Positions 16,069 to 25,957 of a stretch of DNA of 46,955 bases are shown piece by piece. Positions within the stretch are counted from its first letter, which is position 1. Every line of letters starts with the position of its first letter. The notes below the pieces were generated by a model. The model saw nothing but the letters and a program-made list of their open reading frames with translations. It had not been told where the DNA came from and ran no database searches. The translations under genes and the position numbers were made by a program. Origin of the DNA: Candidatus Pelagibacterales bacterium (GTDB taxonomy: Bacteria > Pseudomonadota > Alphaproteobacteria > TMED109); NCBI GenBank assembly GCA_002715505.1, contig PAZF01000018.1, positions 1-46,955 of the forward strand. The letters run 5' to 3'.

Positions 16069-16836
16069 ATGAAAATAGAGGATATTAATGCTGTTATAAC
16101 AGGTGGATCATCAGGATTAGGAAAAGCCACTGTTGAAATTATTTTAGATAATGGCGGAAAAGTAACTATATTGGATACTCAGAAAACTAAAGGAGAAGAA
16201 ATTGCTGCTAGTAAGGGTAAAAATTGCTCATTTTTATATACTGACGTTACTGAAGAAAAATCTATTAAAGAAAATCTTTCCATAATCAAAGAAAGTTTTG
16301 GAGATATAAACTTAGCAGTTAACTGCGCAGGGGTTGGAACACCAGAAAAAGTTATAGGGAAAGAAAAAACTCACTCAACAATAAACTTTGAAAAAATATT
16401 AAAAGTAAATTTAACTGGAACTTTTAATGTAATTAAAAATGTTGCTGATCTTATGCAAAATAACTCTTCCTCAGATGATGGATTTAAAGGATTAATAATA
16501 AATACAGCATCAATAGCAGCTTATGATGGTCAAATAGGGCAAGCTGCATATAGTGCGTCTAAAGGTGGAATAGTTTCCATGACACTTCCTATAGCAAGAG
16601 AGTTAGCCAGATTTGGTATAAGAATATGTACTATTGCACCTGGGCTTTTTGAGACTCCTATGCTTCAAGGACTTCCTGAAAAAGCATACAATTCTTTAGT
16701 AGACAGCACCATATTTCCAAAAAGATTGGGCTTTCCAAATGAATATGCAAAATTGGTATTAGCAATATACAAAAATAATATGTTAAACGGAGAAACAATT
16801 AGGCTAGACGGATCATTAAGGCTAGCACCCAAGTAG
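16069..16836 (+). CDS. SDR-family 3-hydroxyacyl-CoA dehydrogenase (HSD17B10-like)
   Basis: A 255-residue SDR. It has AVITGGSSGLGKAT for NAD binding, LYTDVTEE (the Asp of the adenine pocket), AVNCAGVGTPEK, INTASIAAYDGQIGQAAYSASKGG with the Ser/Tyr/Lys set (read as INTASIAAYDGQ and QAAYSASKGG), then PGLFETPMLQGLPEKAYNSL and FPKRLGFPNEYAKLV. The last two motifs are typical of type II 3-hydroxyacyl-CoA / 2-methyl-3-hydroxybutyryl-CoA dehydrogenases. It would oxidise a 3-hydroxyacyl-CoA with NAD in beta- or branched-chain oxidation. A GGAG ribosome site lies just before the ATG. It fits the acyl-CoA-rich content of the region. Confidence 0.88.
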   Translation: MKIEDINAVITGGSSGLGKATVEIILDNGGKVTILDTQKTKGEEIAASKGKNCSFLYTDVTEEKSIKENLSIIKESFGDINLAVNCAGVGTPEKVIGKEKTHSTINFEKILKVNLTGTFNVIKNVADLMQNNSSSDDGFKGLIINTASIAAYDGQIGQAAYSASKGGIVSMTLPIARELARFGIRICTIAPGLFETPMLQGLPEKAYNSLVDSTIFPKRLGFPNEYAKLVLAIYKNNMLNGETIRLDGSLRLAPK

Positions 16837-16866
16837 TTTTTTAATAATTTTAATTTTTTTACTTTT

Positions 16867-17898
16867 TTACTTTATAAGATTATACGTTGCTTTAGCTAAA
16901 GGAACTACATCTTTGCCAATTTCTTTAGCATTAGGAGAGCTTTCGTTTCCATTAACATATCTAGCAAATACGCCTTCTAAAATTGCAACTGATCTGAACA
17001 TTGATAATACCAAATAAAATTTTGGATCAAAGGTTTTTATTTTTCTAACAAAACAATACTTTTCTACTATTTCAGTTATTTCAGGTAAATTTTCTTCTTT
17101 TAAATTACATCCTTTAATTCCGTGTCTTTCTCCCATCGGAAGAAAATAAGGGTATAACATATATCCTAGATCTGCTAGAGGATCTCCTATCGTAGATAAT
17201 TCCCAATCTAAAACTGCTTGTATATCATTTTTTTGATCATAAATTAAATTTCCTAATCTGTAATCCCCATGTACTATAGAAGAATGACATTTCTCTGGAA
17301 TATTATTGTTTAACCAATTTATTATAAAGTCCATTTCTGGTAATTCTCTTTGTTTAGATAAATTCCATTGCTTTTCCCATCTGTTAATTTGTCTTTGTGC
17401 ATAGTTACCAGGTTTACCAAAGTTATAAAGACCAATTTTTTCGTAATCTATATTATGAAGATTAGCAAGCATTTCTACCATTTTAAGATAGATACTTTTT
17501 CTAAACTCTATACTTTTTATATCTAATATACTCTCATAAACTCTACCTGCTACGTATTCCATTATATAAAAAGGGGTCCCTATTATTTTAGAATCTTCAC
17601 ACAATGCTAACATTTTAGGACAAGGTACACTGGTATTGGTCAGAGACTTTTGTACTAAATACTCTCTTTCAATAGCATGAGCAGATGGTAAAAGTTTTCC
17701 AGGAGGCTTTTTTCTAAGAATTATTTCAATACCTTTGTCTAAAATAATAAAAAAAGTTGGATTTGACTGCCCACCTAAAAATTGCTTAATCATTTTAACT
17801 TTTCCAAAATTATTAAAATTTTGTTCTAGCCAAATATTTAAATTACTTATATTAAGATAATGGTTTTCTCTAACTTCTGTTAGGTTTTCTAGTACCAT
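16867..17898 (-). CDS. APH-type phosphotransferase, ACAD10/LvaA-like kinase
   Basis: A 343-residue protein-kinase-like fold enzyme. It has the N-terminal QFLGGQSNPTFFI nucleotide loop, the lysine in IILRKKPPGKLLPSAHAIEREY, the catalytic Brenner loop HGDYRLGNLIYD and the metal-binding LDWELSTIGDPLADLGY. The PPGKLLPSAHAI motif marks the subgroup found beside, or fused to, ACAD10/11-type dehydrogenases, not antibiotic kinases. Known relatives phosphorylate the 4-hydroxyl of 4-hydroxyacyl-CoAs (LvaA of levulinate catabolism; human ACAD10/11). It begins 5 nt downstream of the ACAD gene, so the two are one unit. I do not see the small LvaB partner. Confidence 0.87.
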   Translation of the reverse strand: MVLENLTEVRENHYLNISNLNIWLEQNFNNFGKVKMIKQFLGGQSNPTFFIILDKGIEIILRKKPPGKLLPSAHAIEREYLVQKSLTNTSVPCPKMLALCEDSKIIGTPFYIMEYVAGRVYESILDIKSIEFRKSIYLKMVEMLANLHNIDYEKIGLYNFGKPGNYAQRQINRWEKQWNLSKQRELPEMDFIINWLNNNIPEKCHSSIVHGDYRLGNLIYDQKNDIQAVLDWELSTIGDPLADLGYMLYPYFLPMGERHGIKGCNLKEENLPEITEIVEKYCFVRKIKTFDPKFYLVLSMFRSVAILEGVFARYVNGNESSPNAKEIGKDVVPLAKATYNLIK

Positions 17899-17903
17899 AT
17901 TAA

Positions 17904-19106
17904 TTAATTATATTTTCTCAATTCTAATTTTGCAATCTGGTTTCTATGTACTTCATCTGGTCCATCAGCTAATCTTAAAAATCTTGCCTGAGAGTATGCA
18001 TAAGCCAACCCAAAATCATTAGAAACGCCACCTCCTCCATGAGCTTGTATTGCCCAATCAACTACTTTACATGCCACATTAGGAGCAGATACTTTAATCA
18101 TTGCGATATCCATTCTTGCCTCTTTATTACCTACAAGATCCATTTTATTTGCTGCACTCAGCACTTGCAATCTTACTTGGTCTATTGCTATTCTTGCTTC
18201 AGCTATTCTTTCTTGAGTAACTGTTTGAGTCGAAATTGGCTTACCAAAAGCTACTCTGGATTTAGCTCTTTTGCACATTTTTTCTAAAGCTACTTCGCTT
18301 AAACCTATCAATCTCATACAGTGATGTATTCTGCCTGGACCTAACCTTCCTTGAGCTATTTCAAACCCTCTTCCTTCTCCTAGCAACAAATTAGAAACTG
18401 GAACCCTCACATCTTTAAATGTAACTTGTGCATGCCCATGGGGCGCATCTGTATATCCAAATACTGGAAGAAACCGTTCTATTGTAATACCTGAACTATT
18501 CATGGGAACAACAATTTGAGACTGTTGTTTATGTTTATCTTGATTATTAGGATCTGTTTTTCCCATAAAAATTAGTACTTTACACCTAGGATCCATTGCA
18601 CCTGAGGTCCACCATTTTTTCCCATTAATTACATATTCATTTCCTTCTTTTGAAATACTTGACTCTATATTAGTAGCGTCTGAAGAGGCAACATCGGGCT
18701 CAGTCATTGCAAATCCAGACCTTATATCTCCATTAAGTAATGGTTCAAGCCAACTTTTTTTCAGTTCTTCAGTTCCATATCTTTCTAGTACTTCCATATT
18801 TCCTGTATCAGGAGCACTGCAATTAAAAACCTCTGGAGCAAAAGGAGATCTTCCCATAATTTCACAAAGTGGAGCATAATCTAAATTCGTTAAACCTGCA
18901 CCCTTGTCGCTCTCAGGCAAAAATAAATTCCATAAATTACTCTCTTTAGCTTTAATTTTTAATTTCTCTATAATTTCAGATGGTTGCCAAATATCACCAG
19001 TATTTATCTCCTCTTCTATATTACTTTCATTAGGATATATATGCTTATCCATGAATAATTTTAATTTTTCCTGTAACTCAATAGATTTATCTGAAAATTT
19101 GAACAT
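17904..19106 (-). CDS. Acyl-CoA dehydrogenase, ACAD10/11-like
   Basis: A 400-residue ACAD. The start at 19106 has GGGAG 5 nt upstream. Subfamily-marking motifs are [70 protein letters not shown] and [21 protein letters not shown]; the DGPDEVH replaces the usual IYEGT. In ACAD10/11 and LvaC this fold removes phosphate from 4-phosphoacyl-CoA to give an enoyl-CoA that enters beta-oxidation, working with the kinase-like protein encoded directly downstream. The pairing supports that role here (inference). It is 10 nt after a GT39 gene. Confidence 0.9.
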   Translation of the reverse strand: MFKFSDKSIELQEKLKLFMDKHIYPNESNIEEEINTGDIWQPSEIIEKLKIKAKESNLWNLFLPESDKGAGLTNLDYAPLCEIMGRSPFAPEVFNCSAPDTGNMEVLERYGTEELKKSWLEPLLNGDIRSGFAMTEPDVASSDATNIESSISKEGNEYVINGKKWWTSGAMDPRCKVLIFMGKTDPNNQDKHKQQSQIVVPMNSSGITIERFLPVFGYTDAPHGHAQVTFKDVRVPVSNLLLGEGRGFEIAQGRLGPGRIHHCMRLIGLSEVALEKMCKRAKSRVAFGKPISTQTVTQERIAEARIAIDQVRLQVLSAANKMDLVGNKEARMDIAMIKVSAPNVACKVVDWAIQAHGGGGVSNDFGLAYAYSQARFLRLADGPDEVHRNQIAKLELRKYN

Positions 19107-19116
19107 TTTATACTCC

Positions 19117-20775
19117 CTATTCTTCTCTTAATTTAAAAATTGATGTATTTACCCATTTACCCTTTGCCATATTAAAGCCTTTCAATTCATTCAATAAAAA
19201 ATACTTATATTTACTATTTTTTATGATTTTAATAAAATCAGGTAAGTATTTTTTTTCTACTATAATATAGTTATATATATTTTTTTCAAAAAAATCTTCT
19301 TTTAAACTTTTTAATACAGCTGTTTTAGTTCCTAATAAAAAAATCAGGCTTGGCTCATTATAACCTATTGTTGCTATAGTACTTGATTTGAATTCTTTAT
19401 TATCTGTATTGATAATATTATATATTTCTTTTGATATCCATATCCTATCTAATTTAGGTAAAAGGAAGCCAAAAATAAAAATGGAAGTAATACATCCTAA
19501 AAATACTTGATAATAAAAAGATCTAACCTTATTAATTCTAATTACTTTAAAAATCGGTACTAAAAATACTAAATATGTAAAAAAAGCGACATATTTATAA
19601 TCTTGTAAAATAGAACTATAATCTCTCATAGCAATAAAAATTACATAAACGAGAACTGTAATTATAATAATATATAGTAAAAAATTTAAATTATTATAGA
19701 TTTGTTTGCCATTGATTATAAGACTCTTTTGTGAAGCAATATTACTTCCGACTAATAATGCTAAACCAGGATATAAAGGAAGAGTATAATGAGGCAATTT
19801 AGTAGGAACAAGCTCCAAAATTATTAGATTAGGTAAAATCCAAGCTATTAAAAAAAAAATATTTTCTGAACTGTACCCTTTAATACTTTTTTGGATGCTA
19901 GGTATTAGAAAAAGACTCATAGGAAAAAAAAGGACTAATATAGCAATTGTATGTGCTCCAAAAAAAGCACCGTGACTTTCTTGAGCTCCAATCATCTTAT
20001 CTAAAAAATCTTTTTTTAAGCCTTCACTTATAAAGCTACTTTGCTCTACACTTGGTATAGATAAAAACCACGGAATTATAATTAATAATAAAATAAAAAA
20101 CCCAATTAATGGATTTGTTGCATGCACCCATTTAACTTTTTTTTTAATTAGCATTATAAAAATAGTTGTTACTAAAATTATTAAAAGGAGCACTGGTCCT
20201 TTTATCATAATAGAAAATCCTAAACTGCACCAGAAAGCTAAAAAAATATAGTCAAATTTTTTAATAAATATTCCTTTATAATAACCCATTAGTAAAAGCA
20301 TTGAACAAATAGAACATGTTAATAAAACAGCATCTGTTTTTGCTATATGGGACTCAATGACAAATAATAAAGTGCATTGTAATGTCAGCGAGCTGTAAAA
20401 GGCTGTTTTCCGATCAAAAACTTTAGTAGCTAAAAAAAATAATGCTAGACATGAGAATAATGAAAAAAGAGAGGAAATAAACCTGTACTTCCAAATATCA
20501 TTTAATTTTTTATCAGAATAATCTGTTTTTTTTTTAAAGGAAAACAGATTAACGGAAATTGATTGCAACCAATATATTCCTATAGGTTTCTTGCTTCTTA
20601 AATCATCTTTGAATTTTATAGAGTTATAATTACCGGTTTCTAGCATTTGCTTTGTTGATTGAACATATCTAGCCTCATCTCTGTCTAAAACAGGAAAAGT
20701 ATTTATAGTTGAAAAATTAATAATTAAAGATAAAAATAGTATTAAAATTAACTCTTTATATTTTATAATTCTCAT
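19117..20775 (-). CDS. Glycosyltransferase family 39 (ArnT-like) membrane protein
   Basis: A 552-residue polytopic inner-membrane protein with about twelve hydrophobic segments. The first periplasmic loop carries the GT39/ArnT acidic motif [18 protein letters not shown] (Asp-Glu-Ala-Arg), then [12 protein letters not shown]; the central [15 protein letters not shown] and [20 protein letters not shown] match ArnT-family aminoarabinose/mannose transferases. It would move a sugar from a polyprenyl-phosphate carrier onto lipid A or another periplasmic acceptor. The acceptor is unknown. It begins 40 bp from the divergent flavoprotein gene and leads the ACAD/kinase pair on the same strand, a link with no obvious functional meaning. 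Confidence 0.85.
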   Translation of the reverse strand: MRIIKYKELILILFLSLIINFSTINTFPVLDRDEARYVQSTKQMLETGNYNSIKFKDDLRSKKPIGIYWLQSISVNLFSFKKKTDYSDKKLNDIWKYRFISSLFSLFSCLALFFLATKVFDRKTAFYSSLTLQCTLLFVIESHIAKTDAVLLTCSICSMLLLMGYYKGIFIKKFDYIFLAFWCSLGFSIMIKGPVLLLIILVTTIFIMLIKKKVKWVHATNPLIGFFILLLIIIPWFLSIPSVEQSSFISEGLKKDFLDKMIGAQESHGAFFGAHTIAILVLFFPMSLFLIPSIQKSIKGYSSENIFFLIAWILPNLIILELVPTKLPHYTLPLYPGLALLVGSNIASQKSLIINGKQIYNNLNFLLYIIIITVLVYVIFIAMRDYSSILQDYKYVAFFTYLVFLVPIFKVIRINKVRSFYYQVFLGCITSIFIFGFLLPKLDRIWISKEIYNIINTDNKEFKSSTIATIGYNEPSLIFLLGTKTAVLKSLKEDFFEKNIYNYIIVEKKYLPDFIKIIKNSKYKYFLLNELKGFNMAKGKWVNTSIFKLREE

Positions 20776-20815
20776 AATTCAATAATTTTAAAAAAAAACA
20801 CACATATTATTCATT

Positions 20816-22108
20816 ATGACACACTTTAAACTTAAAAATGAAAAAATAGCAATAATAGGAGGAGGTATTTCCGGAATATCCGCAGCATATTTTCTATCCA
20901 AGGATTATAATATAAGCTTATATGAAAAAGAAGGTGATCTTGGAGGGCATGCTATTACTTTGGGAAAAGAGTTAGAAATAAACAATAAAAAAACAAAAAA
21001 AATTTTTTTTGATATAGGCTTTTTGGTGTATAATACTAAAAATTATCCTCATTTTTCAAAACTACTAAATGATATCTCAGTAAAAACAGAAAAAAGTAAT
21101 ATGTCATTCTCAGTAAATAACAATTATTCTAAATTTGAATATGGTAGTACAGGAATATTATCCATAACTAATAATTTTAAAAATTTATTTTCATCCCAAT
21201 TCTGGAGTATTTTATTTGATATTTTAAAATTTTATAAGCAATCAAAAAAATTCTTACTAAATGAAAACCAAGAAATTTCTTTAGGAGATTTTTTGAATTC
21301 AAATCATTTTAATGAATCTTTAATACATAATCATATTATACCAATGTGCGGAGCAATTTGGTCTACTTCTACCAAGCAAGTATTAAACATGCCAGCAAAA
21401 TATATATTAAACTTTTTAGATAATCATGGGTTACTGAATTTGTTTAAGAGGCCTGAATGGAGAACTATTTCTTATGGAAGTAAAAATTATGTCAGAAAAC
21501 TAGAAAAGAATATAAAAGGATTAATATACAAAAATGAGAAAGTTGTTAAAGTTAAGAGAAGAAATAATAAAGTTTATGTTTTAAGTGAAAACTTTACAAA
21601 GGCATATGATAAAATAATATTTGCCGTACATGCAGATGATATTTTAAAAATTTTAGATAAACCAACTGATAGTGAAAAGAAACTGTTTTCTAAATATACA
21701 TATGAAGACAATTTAGTTTTTGTTCATCAAGACACTGCTTTAATGCCCAAAAATAAAAATGTTTGGTCATCTTGGAATGTAATTATTAATAATAAAAAAA
21801 GTAGTTCTAATCAAGCCATATGTGTTACTTATTGGATAAACAACTTGCAAAACTTTACTACAAAAAATCCTGTATTAGTTACCTTAAACCCTCCTAAGAA
21901 ACTAAATATTGATAAAAAAAAGTTATTAAAAAAGTTAAAACTTAAACACCCCTTGCTGAAAGAAAAACATTTTTCATTATCGAAAGAAGTAAAAAAACTG
22001 CAAGGAGATAACATGACCTTTTATACTGGAGCATGGCTTGGCTACGGATTTCATGAAGATGGTCTTAAATCATCAATAAATATTAGAAATTTATTATCTG
22101 CAGAGTAA
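20816..22108 (+). CDS. FAD-dependent amine-oxidase-like protein (COG2907) of the ChrR/RpoE lipid cluster
   Basis: A 430-residue flavoprotein. It opens with the dinucleotide-binding IAIIGGGISGISAAYFLS, then YEKEGDLGGHAIT, the family-typical FDIGFLVYNTKNYPHF, PMCGAIWSTSTKQVLNMPA and the C-terminal FYTGAWLGYGFHEDGLKSS. This family is found next to cyclopropane-synthase-like methyltransferases and DUF1365 in sigma-E/ChrR loci. In Rhodobacter such loci include the furan-fatty-acid genes ufaM, ufaD and ufaO, so a fatty-acyl desaturation role is possible. TATTAT ends 5 nt before the ATG and no Shine-Dalgarno site is seen. First of four co-oriented genes. Confidence 0.88.
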   Translation: MTHFKLKNEKIAIIGGGISGISAAYFLSKDYNISLYEKEGDLGGHAITLGKELEINNKKTKKIFFDIGFLVYNTKNYPHFSKLLNDISVKTEKSNMSFSVNNNYSKFEYGSTGILSITNNFKNLFSSQFWSILFDILKFYKQSKKFLLNENQEISLGDFLNSNHFNESLIHNHIIPMCGAIWSTSTKQVLNMPAKYILNFLDNHGLLNLFKRPEWRTISYGSKNYVRKLEKNIKGLIYKNEKVVKVKRRNNKVYVLSENFTKAYDKIIFAVHADDILKILDKPTDSEKKLFSKYTYEDNLVFVHQDTALMPKNKNVWSSWNVIINNKKSSSNQAICVTYWINNLQNFTTKNPVLVTLNPPKKLNIDKKKLLKKLKLKHPLLKEKHFSLSKEVKKLQGDNMTFYTGAWLGYGFHEDGLKSSINIRNLLSAE

Positions 22109-22112
22109 AAGT

Positions 22113-22907
22113 ATGCCAAAGTATGAAAACATAGAATTTGATAATTGTTTATACGAAGGAAAAGTTCACCATTCTAGAGTTTATCCTAAAAGTCATCATT
22201 TTAATTATAATGTTTTTTGTATTAATTTTGATTTATGTAAAATTAATAAAGTATTTAAAAAAATTTCAATCTTTTCTATTAATAAGTTTAATTTATTTTC
22301 TTTTTACTATAAGGATCATGGTCCAAATAATTGTAAAAATCTTGAAAAATGGGTAAAAAATACAATTAGAAATACGGGAGTCAAAGAAAAAATAGAGTCT
22401 ATTTTTGTTCTAGCTTATCCAAGAATTTTAGGTTATGTATTTAATCCTCTTTCTATATATAGTTGTTTAGATAAAAATAATAATATAATTGCTCAAATTT
22501 ATGAAGTTCATAATACTTTTAAGCAGAGATATTTTTATATAACTAAAAATACATTTGAATTAAAAAATCATAAAAATAATATTCATAAAGCATTTCATGT
22601 TTCTCCATTTATGGGAATGAAAGGGAAATATAATTTTAAAAGCTTCATGAATGATAAAACGCTATCTATTTTCATAGAATTTTTATCTGAAAAAGAAAAG
22701 TTGATAGCATCTTTTACGGCAAAAAAAAAGAACCTATCTACTCCAAGATTACTATTAAACTTTATTAAATATCCTTTAATGACAACAAAAGTAATTTTAG
22801 GTATACATTTAGAAGCTATATTTTTATATGCTAAAGGCTTAAAAATATTTAAATGTCCTGTGCCATCCTCAAAAAATACTAGTAACTTTTTAGGAAAAAG
22901 AAAATGA
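22113..22907 (+). CDS. DUF1365 protein of the ChrR/RpoE lipid cluster
   Basis: A 264-residue DUF1365 member. It starts with LYEGKVHHSRVYPKSHHFNY and continues with LAYPRILGYVFNPLSIYSCL, YEVHNTFKQRYFY, FHVSPFMGMKGKYNF and a C-terminal IHLEAIFLYAKGLKIF. It is 4 nt after the flavoprotein gene and overlaps the methyltransferase gene by 4 nt (22904-22907). The family's chemistry is not firmly known to me. Its constant company with CFA-type methyltransferases points to lipid acyl-chain modification, and an oxygen-inserting UfaO-like role is one possibility (inference). No clear membrane segment or signal peptide. Confidence 0.87.
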   Translation: MPKYENIEFDNCLYEGKVHHSRVYPKSHHFNYNVFCINFDLCKINKVFKKISIFSINKFNLFSFYYKDHGPNNCKNLEKWVKNTIRNTGVKEKIESIFVLAYPRILGYVFNPLSIYSCLDKNNNIIAQIYEVHNTFKQRYFYITKNTFELKNHKNNIHKAFHVSPFMGMKGKYNFKSFMNDKTLSIFIEFLSEKEKLIASFTAKKKNLSTPRLLLNFIKYPLMTTKVILGIHLEAIFLYAKGLKIFKCPVPSSKNTSNFLGKRK

Positions 22908-24073
22908 ATTTTGTTTATAGAATTATTGCCAAATTTATAATTGGTAGAGCGACTTATAATTTTAAAGGAAATCTAACAATCATATTTCCTAATAAAGAAA
23001 AATACACTATAGGAACAAAAAAATCAAAATACTATTTCAAAATTATAAATAATTTCATTTTTATTAGAGTCATTTTACAAGGAATTTCTGGTATCAGTTA
23101 TGCGTACAGCAAAGGCGAATGGACTACAAATAATCTATCACACATAATAAAGCTAGGAATCATTAACAAAAATAGTATTAAGAGTCTAAAAATAAATGAG
23201 AGTTTTTTAACTAGATTTAAGAAAATATTCTATACAAATAATAATACTGTTTCTAAAAGCAAAAAACAAATTAGTTTTCACTATGACCTAGGTAACAATT
23301 TTTACAAATATTGGTTAGATAAAAGCATGACTTATTCTAGTGGTATTTTTGGCAACAAAAATCTTACATTAGAAAATGCTCAAACTAATAAATATCAAAG
23401 TTTAGTAAAACTAGCAGAGATTAACAAAGATAATTCAGTCCTTGAAATAGGATGTGGCTGGGGTGGCTTTGCTAATTATGTATCCGAGAATATTGGATCA
23501 AAAATAACTGGAATTACAATCTCAAAAAATCAGTATAACTATGCCAATAGTATTAGAAAAAAAAATGTTATTATTAAACTTCTTGATTATAGAAAAATTA
23601 ACAAGGTATATGACAAAATTATATCAATAGAAATGTTCGAAGCAGTAGGTAAAAAAAACTGGAATAATTTTTTTAAAATTTTAGATCAAAGCCTTAAAAG
23701 CAAGGGGCTTGCAGCGTTACAAATTATTACTATTAATGAAAAACTATATGATAGTTATGAAAAAAATAAAGACTTTATTCAAAAGTATATCTTTCCAGGA
23801 GGAATGTTGCCAACTAAGAATATTATTTATACATTGGCTGATAATAATAATTTGTATGTCTGTAAAGAAAAATCATTAAGTACAGACTATGCAAAAACAT
23901 TATATATATGGAGAAGAAATTTTCTCAGCAAATGGAATAGAATTGAAAAAATGGGCTTTAAAAATGATTTCAAAAGACTATGGGAATATTATCTAATTTA
24001 TTGTGAAGAAGGTTTTAAAGCAGGAACTATCAATGTGCACCAGTTTTTATTAAAGAAAATAAATGATCAATAA
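22904..24073 (+). CDS. Cyclopropane-fatty-acyl-phospholipid synthase family methyltransferase
   Basis: A 389-residue SAM-dependent enzyme. The N-terminal domain has SKGEWTTNNLSHIIKL, which binds lipid in CFA synthases. It is followed by FHYDLGNNFYKYWLDKSMTYSSG (split: HYDLGNNFYKYWLD and MTYSSGIF), the SAM-binding VLEIGCGWGGFANYVS, IEMFEAVGKKNW and QKYIFPGGMLPT. It adds a methylene or methyl carbon across a cis double bond of membrane acyl chains. In RpoE/ChrR loci a relative, UfaM, makes the methylated precursor of furan fatty acids, so either product is possible. It overlaps DUF1365 by 4 nt and DUF3833 by 11 nt. Confidence 0.9.
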   Translation: MNFVYRIIAKFIIGRATYNFKGNLTIIFPNKEKYTIGTKKSKYYFKIINNFIFIRVILQGISGISYAYSKGEWTTNNLSHIIKLGIINKNSIKSLKINESFLTRFKKIFYTNNNTVSKSKKQISFHYDLGNNFYKYWLDKSMTYSSGIFGNKNLTLENAQTNKYQSLVKLAEINKDNSVLEIGCGWGGFANYVSENIGSKITGITISKNQYNYANSIRKKNVIIKLLDYRKINKVYDKIISIEMFEAVGKKNWNNFFKILDQSLKSKGLAALQIITINEKLYDSYEKNKDFIQKYIFPGGMLPTKNIIYTLADNNNLYVCKEKSLSTDYAKTLYIWRRNFLSKWNRIEKMGFKNDFKRLWEYYLIYCEEGFKAGTINVHQFLLKKINDQ

Positions 24074-24527
24074 AAGTAATAAATCATTAAATTTAGATTT
24101 TGAAGAATTTTTTTCTGGGAAAGTTGTGGCAAAAGGAAACATGATATTACACTATCCTAAAAAATCCATAAAAGATTTAGATATAACTTTTAAGGGTTTC
24201 TTAAAAAATAATCAGCTAAAATTAACAGAATACTATTCAGAAAATAATAAAAAAACAATAAGAAATTGGAAGTTTAAAAAATTAACAAATAATTTATTTC
24301 ATGGTACTGAAAAAAATGTAAAAGGAAATATAGTAGTAAACATAGAAAAAAATAGACTTTCTATGAATTATTATTTTAAATTAATGTTGTGGAATTTTAC
24401 TTTTACTGTATTGGTAAAAGATTATATGTACTTAGTTGGAAAAAATGAAATTATAAATATTACTTATGTTAGCAAGTTTGGTATAAAGTTAGCTAAGGTT
24501 ATTTTGCTATACAAGAAAAAATCATAA
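24063..24527 (+). CDS. DUF3833 family protein
   Basis: The 154 residues begin LDLDFEEFFSG-like: NLDFEEFFSGKVVAKG, then FKGFLKNNQLKLTEYYSE and WNFTFTVLVKDYMYLVGKN, matching DUF3833. These proteins occur at the end of CFA/DUF1365/COG2907 operons, usually as small predicted periplasmic or lipid-associated proteins. No signal peptide is evident in this copy. The start overlaps the methyltransferase by 11 nt; a later start is not obvious because the family motif begins within the first ten residues. It collides with the SDR gene tail-to-tail (6-bp overlap). Biochemical function unknown. Confidence 0.8.
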   Translation: MINKSNKSLNLDFEEFFSGKVVAKGNMILHYPKKSIKDLDITFKGFLKNNQLKLTEYYSENNKKTIRNWKFKKLTNNLFHGTEKNVKGNIVVNIEKNRLSMNYYFKLMLWNFTFTVLVKDYMYLVGKNEIINITYVSKFGIKLAKVILLYKKKS

Positions 24528-25283
24528 TTTTTTTAGAAGCTTTGAAGTAAGTTTTAAGTACAAAAAATTTGGTAAAATTTTAAGAATTTTCATAAAATAA
24601 CAAAATAATTTAGGAAATACTATTTCAAAACTTTTTGTATTTAAAAGTTTATCATAAATAATATTACCTGCAGTTTCAGAAGAAATTATCATTGGCATCT
24701 TGAATTTGTTTTTATCTGTTAAAGGGGTCTTAACAAAACCTGGGCATATGACTCTTACATTTATTCCTTTCTCATAACATTGATTATAAATTGCCTCTGC
24801 AAAGCTTATTAAACCTGCCTTAGAAGAACAATAAGCAGCAGCATAAGGTAAGCCTCTATATCCTGCCACGGAAGACATTATTACTAATTGGGTAGATCTT
24901 TTCTTCTCTAAATGCGGTATTAATAAGTCTATACAATTTACTATTCCAAAAAAATTTACTTCAAATAACTTTTTAGTTTCCTTATAGCTTGCTATATTTT
25001 TTGAATTAGGATTGTTAGTTCCTGCATTTAGAAAAACTATATCTGGTATCCCATATTTATCAATAATTTTCTCAATATTTTTTTTACAAGCTAGTTGATT
25101 AGTTATATCAAGTTTCACTGGTTCAATTTTAAGATTTTTTTTAGCAGTCTTAATAGACAAAGCTTTTAATGCCTTGAAATTTCTTGAACAAGCTATGACT
25201 TTCCAATTATTTTGGAAAAATGATAGTGCAGTATGTTTTCCTATTCCTGAAGATGCTCCTACTATTAGTATAGTAGAATGCAT
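24522..25283 (-). CDS. SDR-family oxidoreductase co-transcribed with chrR-rpoE
   Basis: A 253-residue SDR with ILIVGASSGIGKHTALSF, VFLNAGTNNPNS, VIMSSVAGYRGLPYAAAYCSSKAG (read as VIMSSVAGYRGLPYA and AYCSSKAG) and VICPGFVKTPLTDKN. It resembles the fatty-acyl/ketosteroid-type SDRs seen in ChrR/RpoE-CFA loci. It starts at a TAATG overlap with the chrR stop, so it is the third gene of a tight rpoE-chrR-SDR unit and should be induced with the stress sigma factor. The substrate is unknown; a lipid-derived carbonyl is a reasonable guess. Confidence 0.85.
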   Translation of the reverse strand: MHSTILIVGASSGIGKHTALSFFQNNWKVIACSRNFKALKALSIKTAKKNLKIEPVKLDITNQLACKKNIEKIIDKYGIPDIVFLNAGTNNPNSKNIASYKETKKLFEVNFFGIVNCIDLLIPHLEKKRSTQLVIMSSVAGYRGLPYAAAYCSSKAGLISFAEAIYNQCYEKGINVRVICPGFVKTPLTDKNKFKMPMIISSETAGNIIYDKLLNTKSFEIVFPKLFCYFMKILKILPNFLYLKLTSKLLKKL

Positions 25284-25957
25284 TAAAATTTAGAAAAGTT
25301 AAGTATAGAACCTAATAAACCTTTAAATTTAAGTGATCCACTATAAATAACGAGACACAAACATCCTGTTTCTTGAGAGGAAATAGGACTGTGTTCTTCA
25401 TCTCCACTTAAAATGACTAAGTCCCCCTTATTATATTCTCCCGATTCATCAGAATATCCTCCATAAAAGACCATTGTAGCTTCAAGTCCTTCATGGCTAT
25501 GTTTTGGCATTGACTTGCCCGGAGGAATTTGTAACATTTTTCCTTTATAACTATCATCTTTAAAACTTAGGTTGAAATATTTGACATTATTAATAGTAGA
25601 GCTCCAATTATCGGTATTACTGTTATCTAAATAACGATGAAGAAAAGATGGGATTCTAATGCTTTCTTTAGATAAACTTGTTTTTACCTTGTGATCAACA
25701 TAATTAGTAGTTTTATCATCCTGATCTAAATTATCTAATTTTTCTACCAAGTTATTCCATAATGATTTACTAACATTAAGTTCTTCATGATTTTTAAGGT
25801 AGAAACCTCCAATACTTTCATATTTAGCTACTTCTGCTTTACAGGTAGGGCAATATGTAATGTGGCTAGAAATTATTAAAGATTCAGCTTCTTTGCTATT
25901 TCCCATTGCATAATTTAGCAACATTTCACTATTTGGATGATTTTTAATCTGACACAT
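25283..25957 (-). CDS. chrR: ChrR-type zinc anti-sigma factor
   Basis: A 224-residue cytoplasmic anti-sigma factor that holds RpoE until singlet oxygen or related stress. The N-terminal ZAS domain has His7, His32, Cys36 and Cys39 (HITYCPTC), each one residue later than the zinc ligands of Rhodobacter ChrR (H6, H31, C35, C38). The C-terminal cupin-like domain keeps the HxHxxxE metal set in MPKHSHEGLEATMVF and the later His in GDEEHSP. All known metal ligands are therefore intact. It is joined to rpoE and to the SDR by 1-nt TAATG overlaps at both ends. Confidence 0.93.
   Translation of the reverse strand: MCQIKNHPNSEMLLNYAMGNSKEAESLIISSHITYCPTCKAEVAKYESIGGFYLKNHEELNVSKSLWNNLVEKLDNLDQDDKTTNYVDHKVKTSLSKESIRIPSFLHRYLDNSNTDNWSSTINNVKYFNLSFKDDSYKGKMLQIPPGKSMPKHSHEGLEATMVFYGGYSDESGEYNKGDLVILSGDEEHSPISSQETGCLCLVIYSGSLKFKGLLGSILNFSKF

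Noticed and set aside
16867-17898. Aminoglycoside resistance kinase
   Set aside because: The fold is shared, but the PPGKLLPSAHAI motif and the coupling to an ACAD10/11-like gene point to CoA-ester metabolism.
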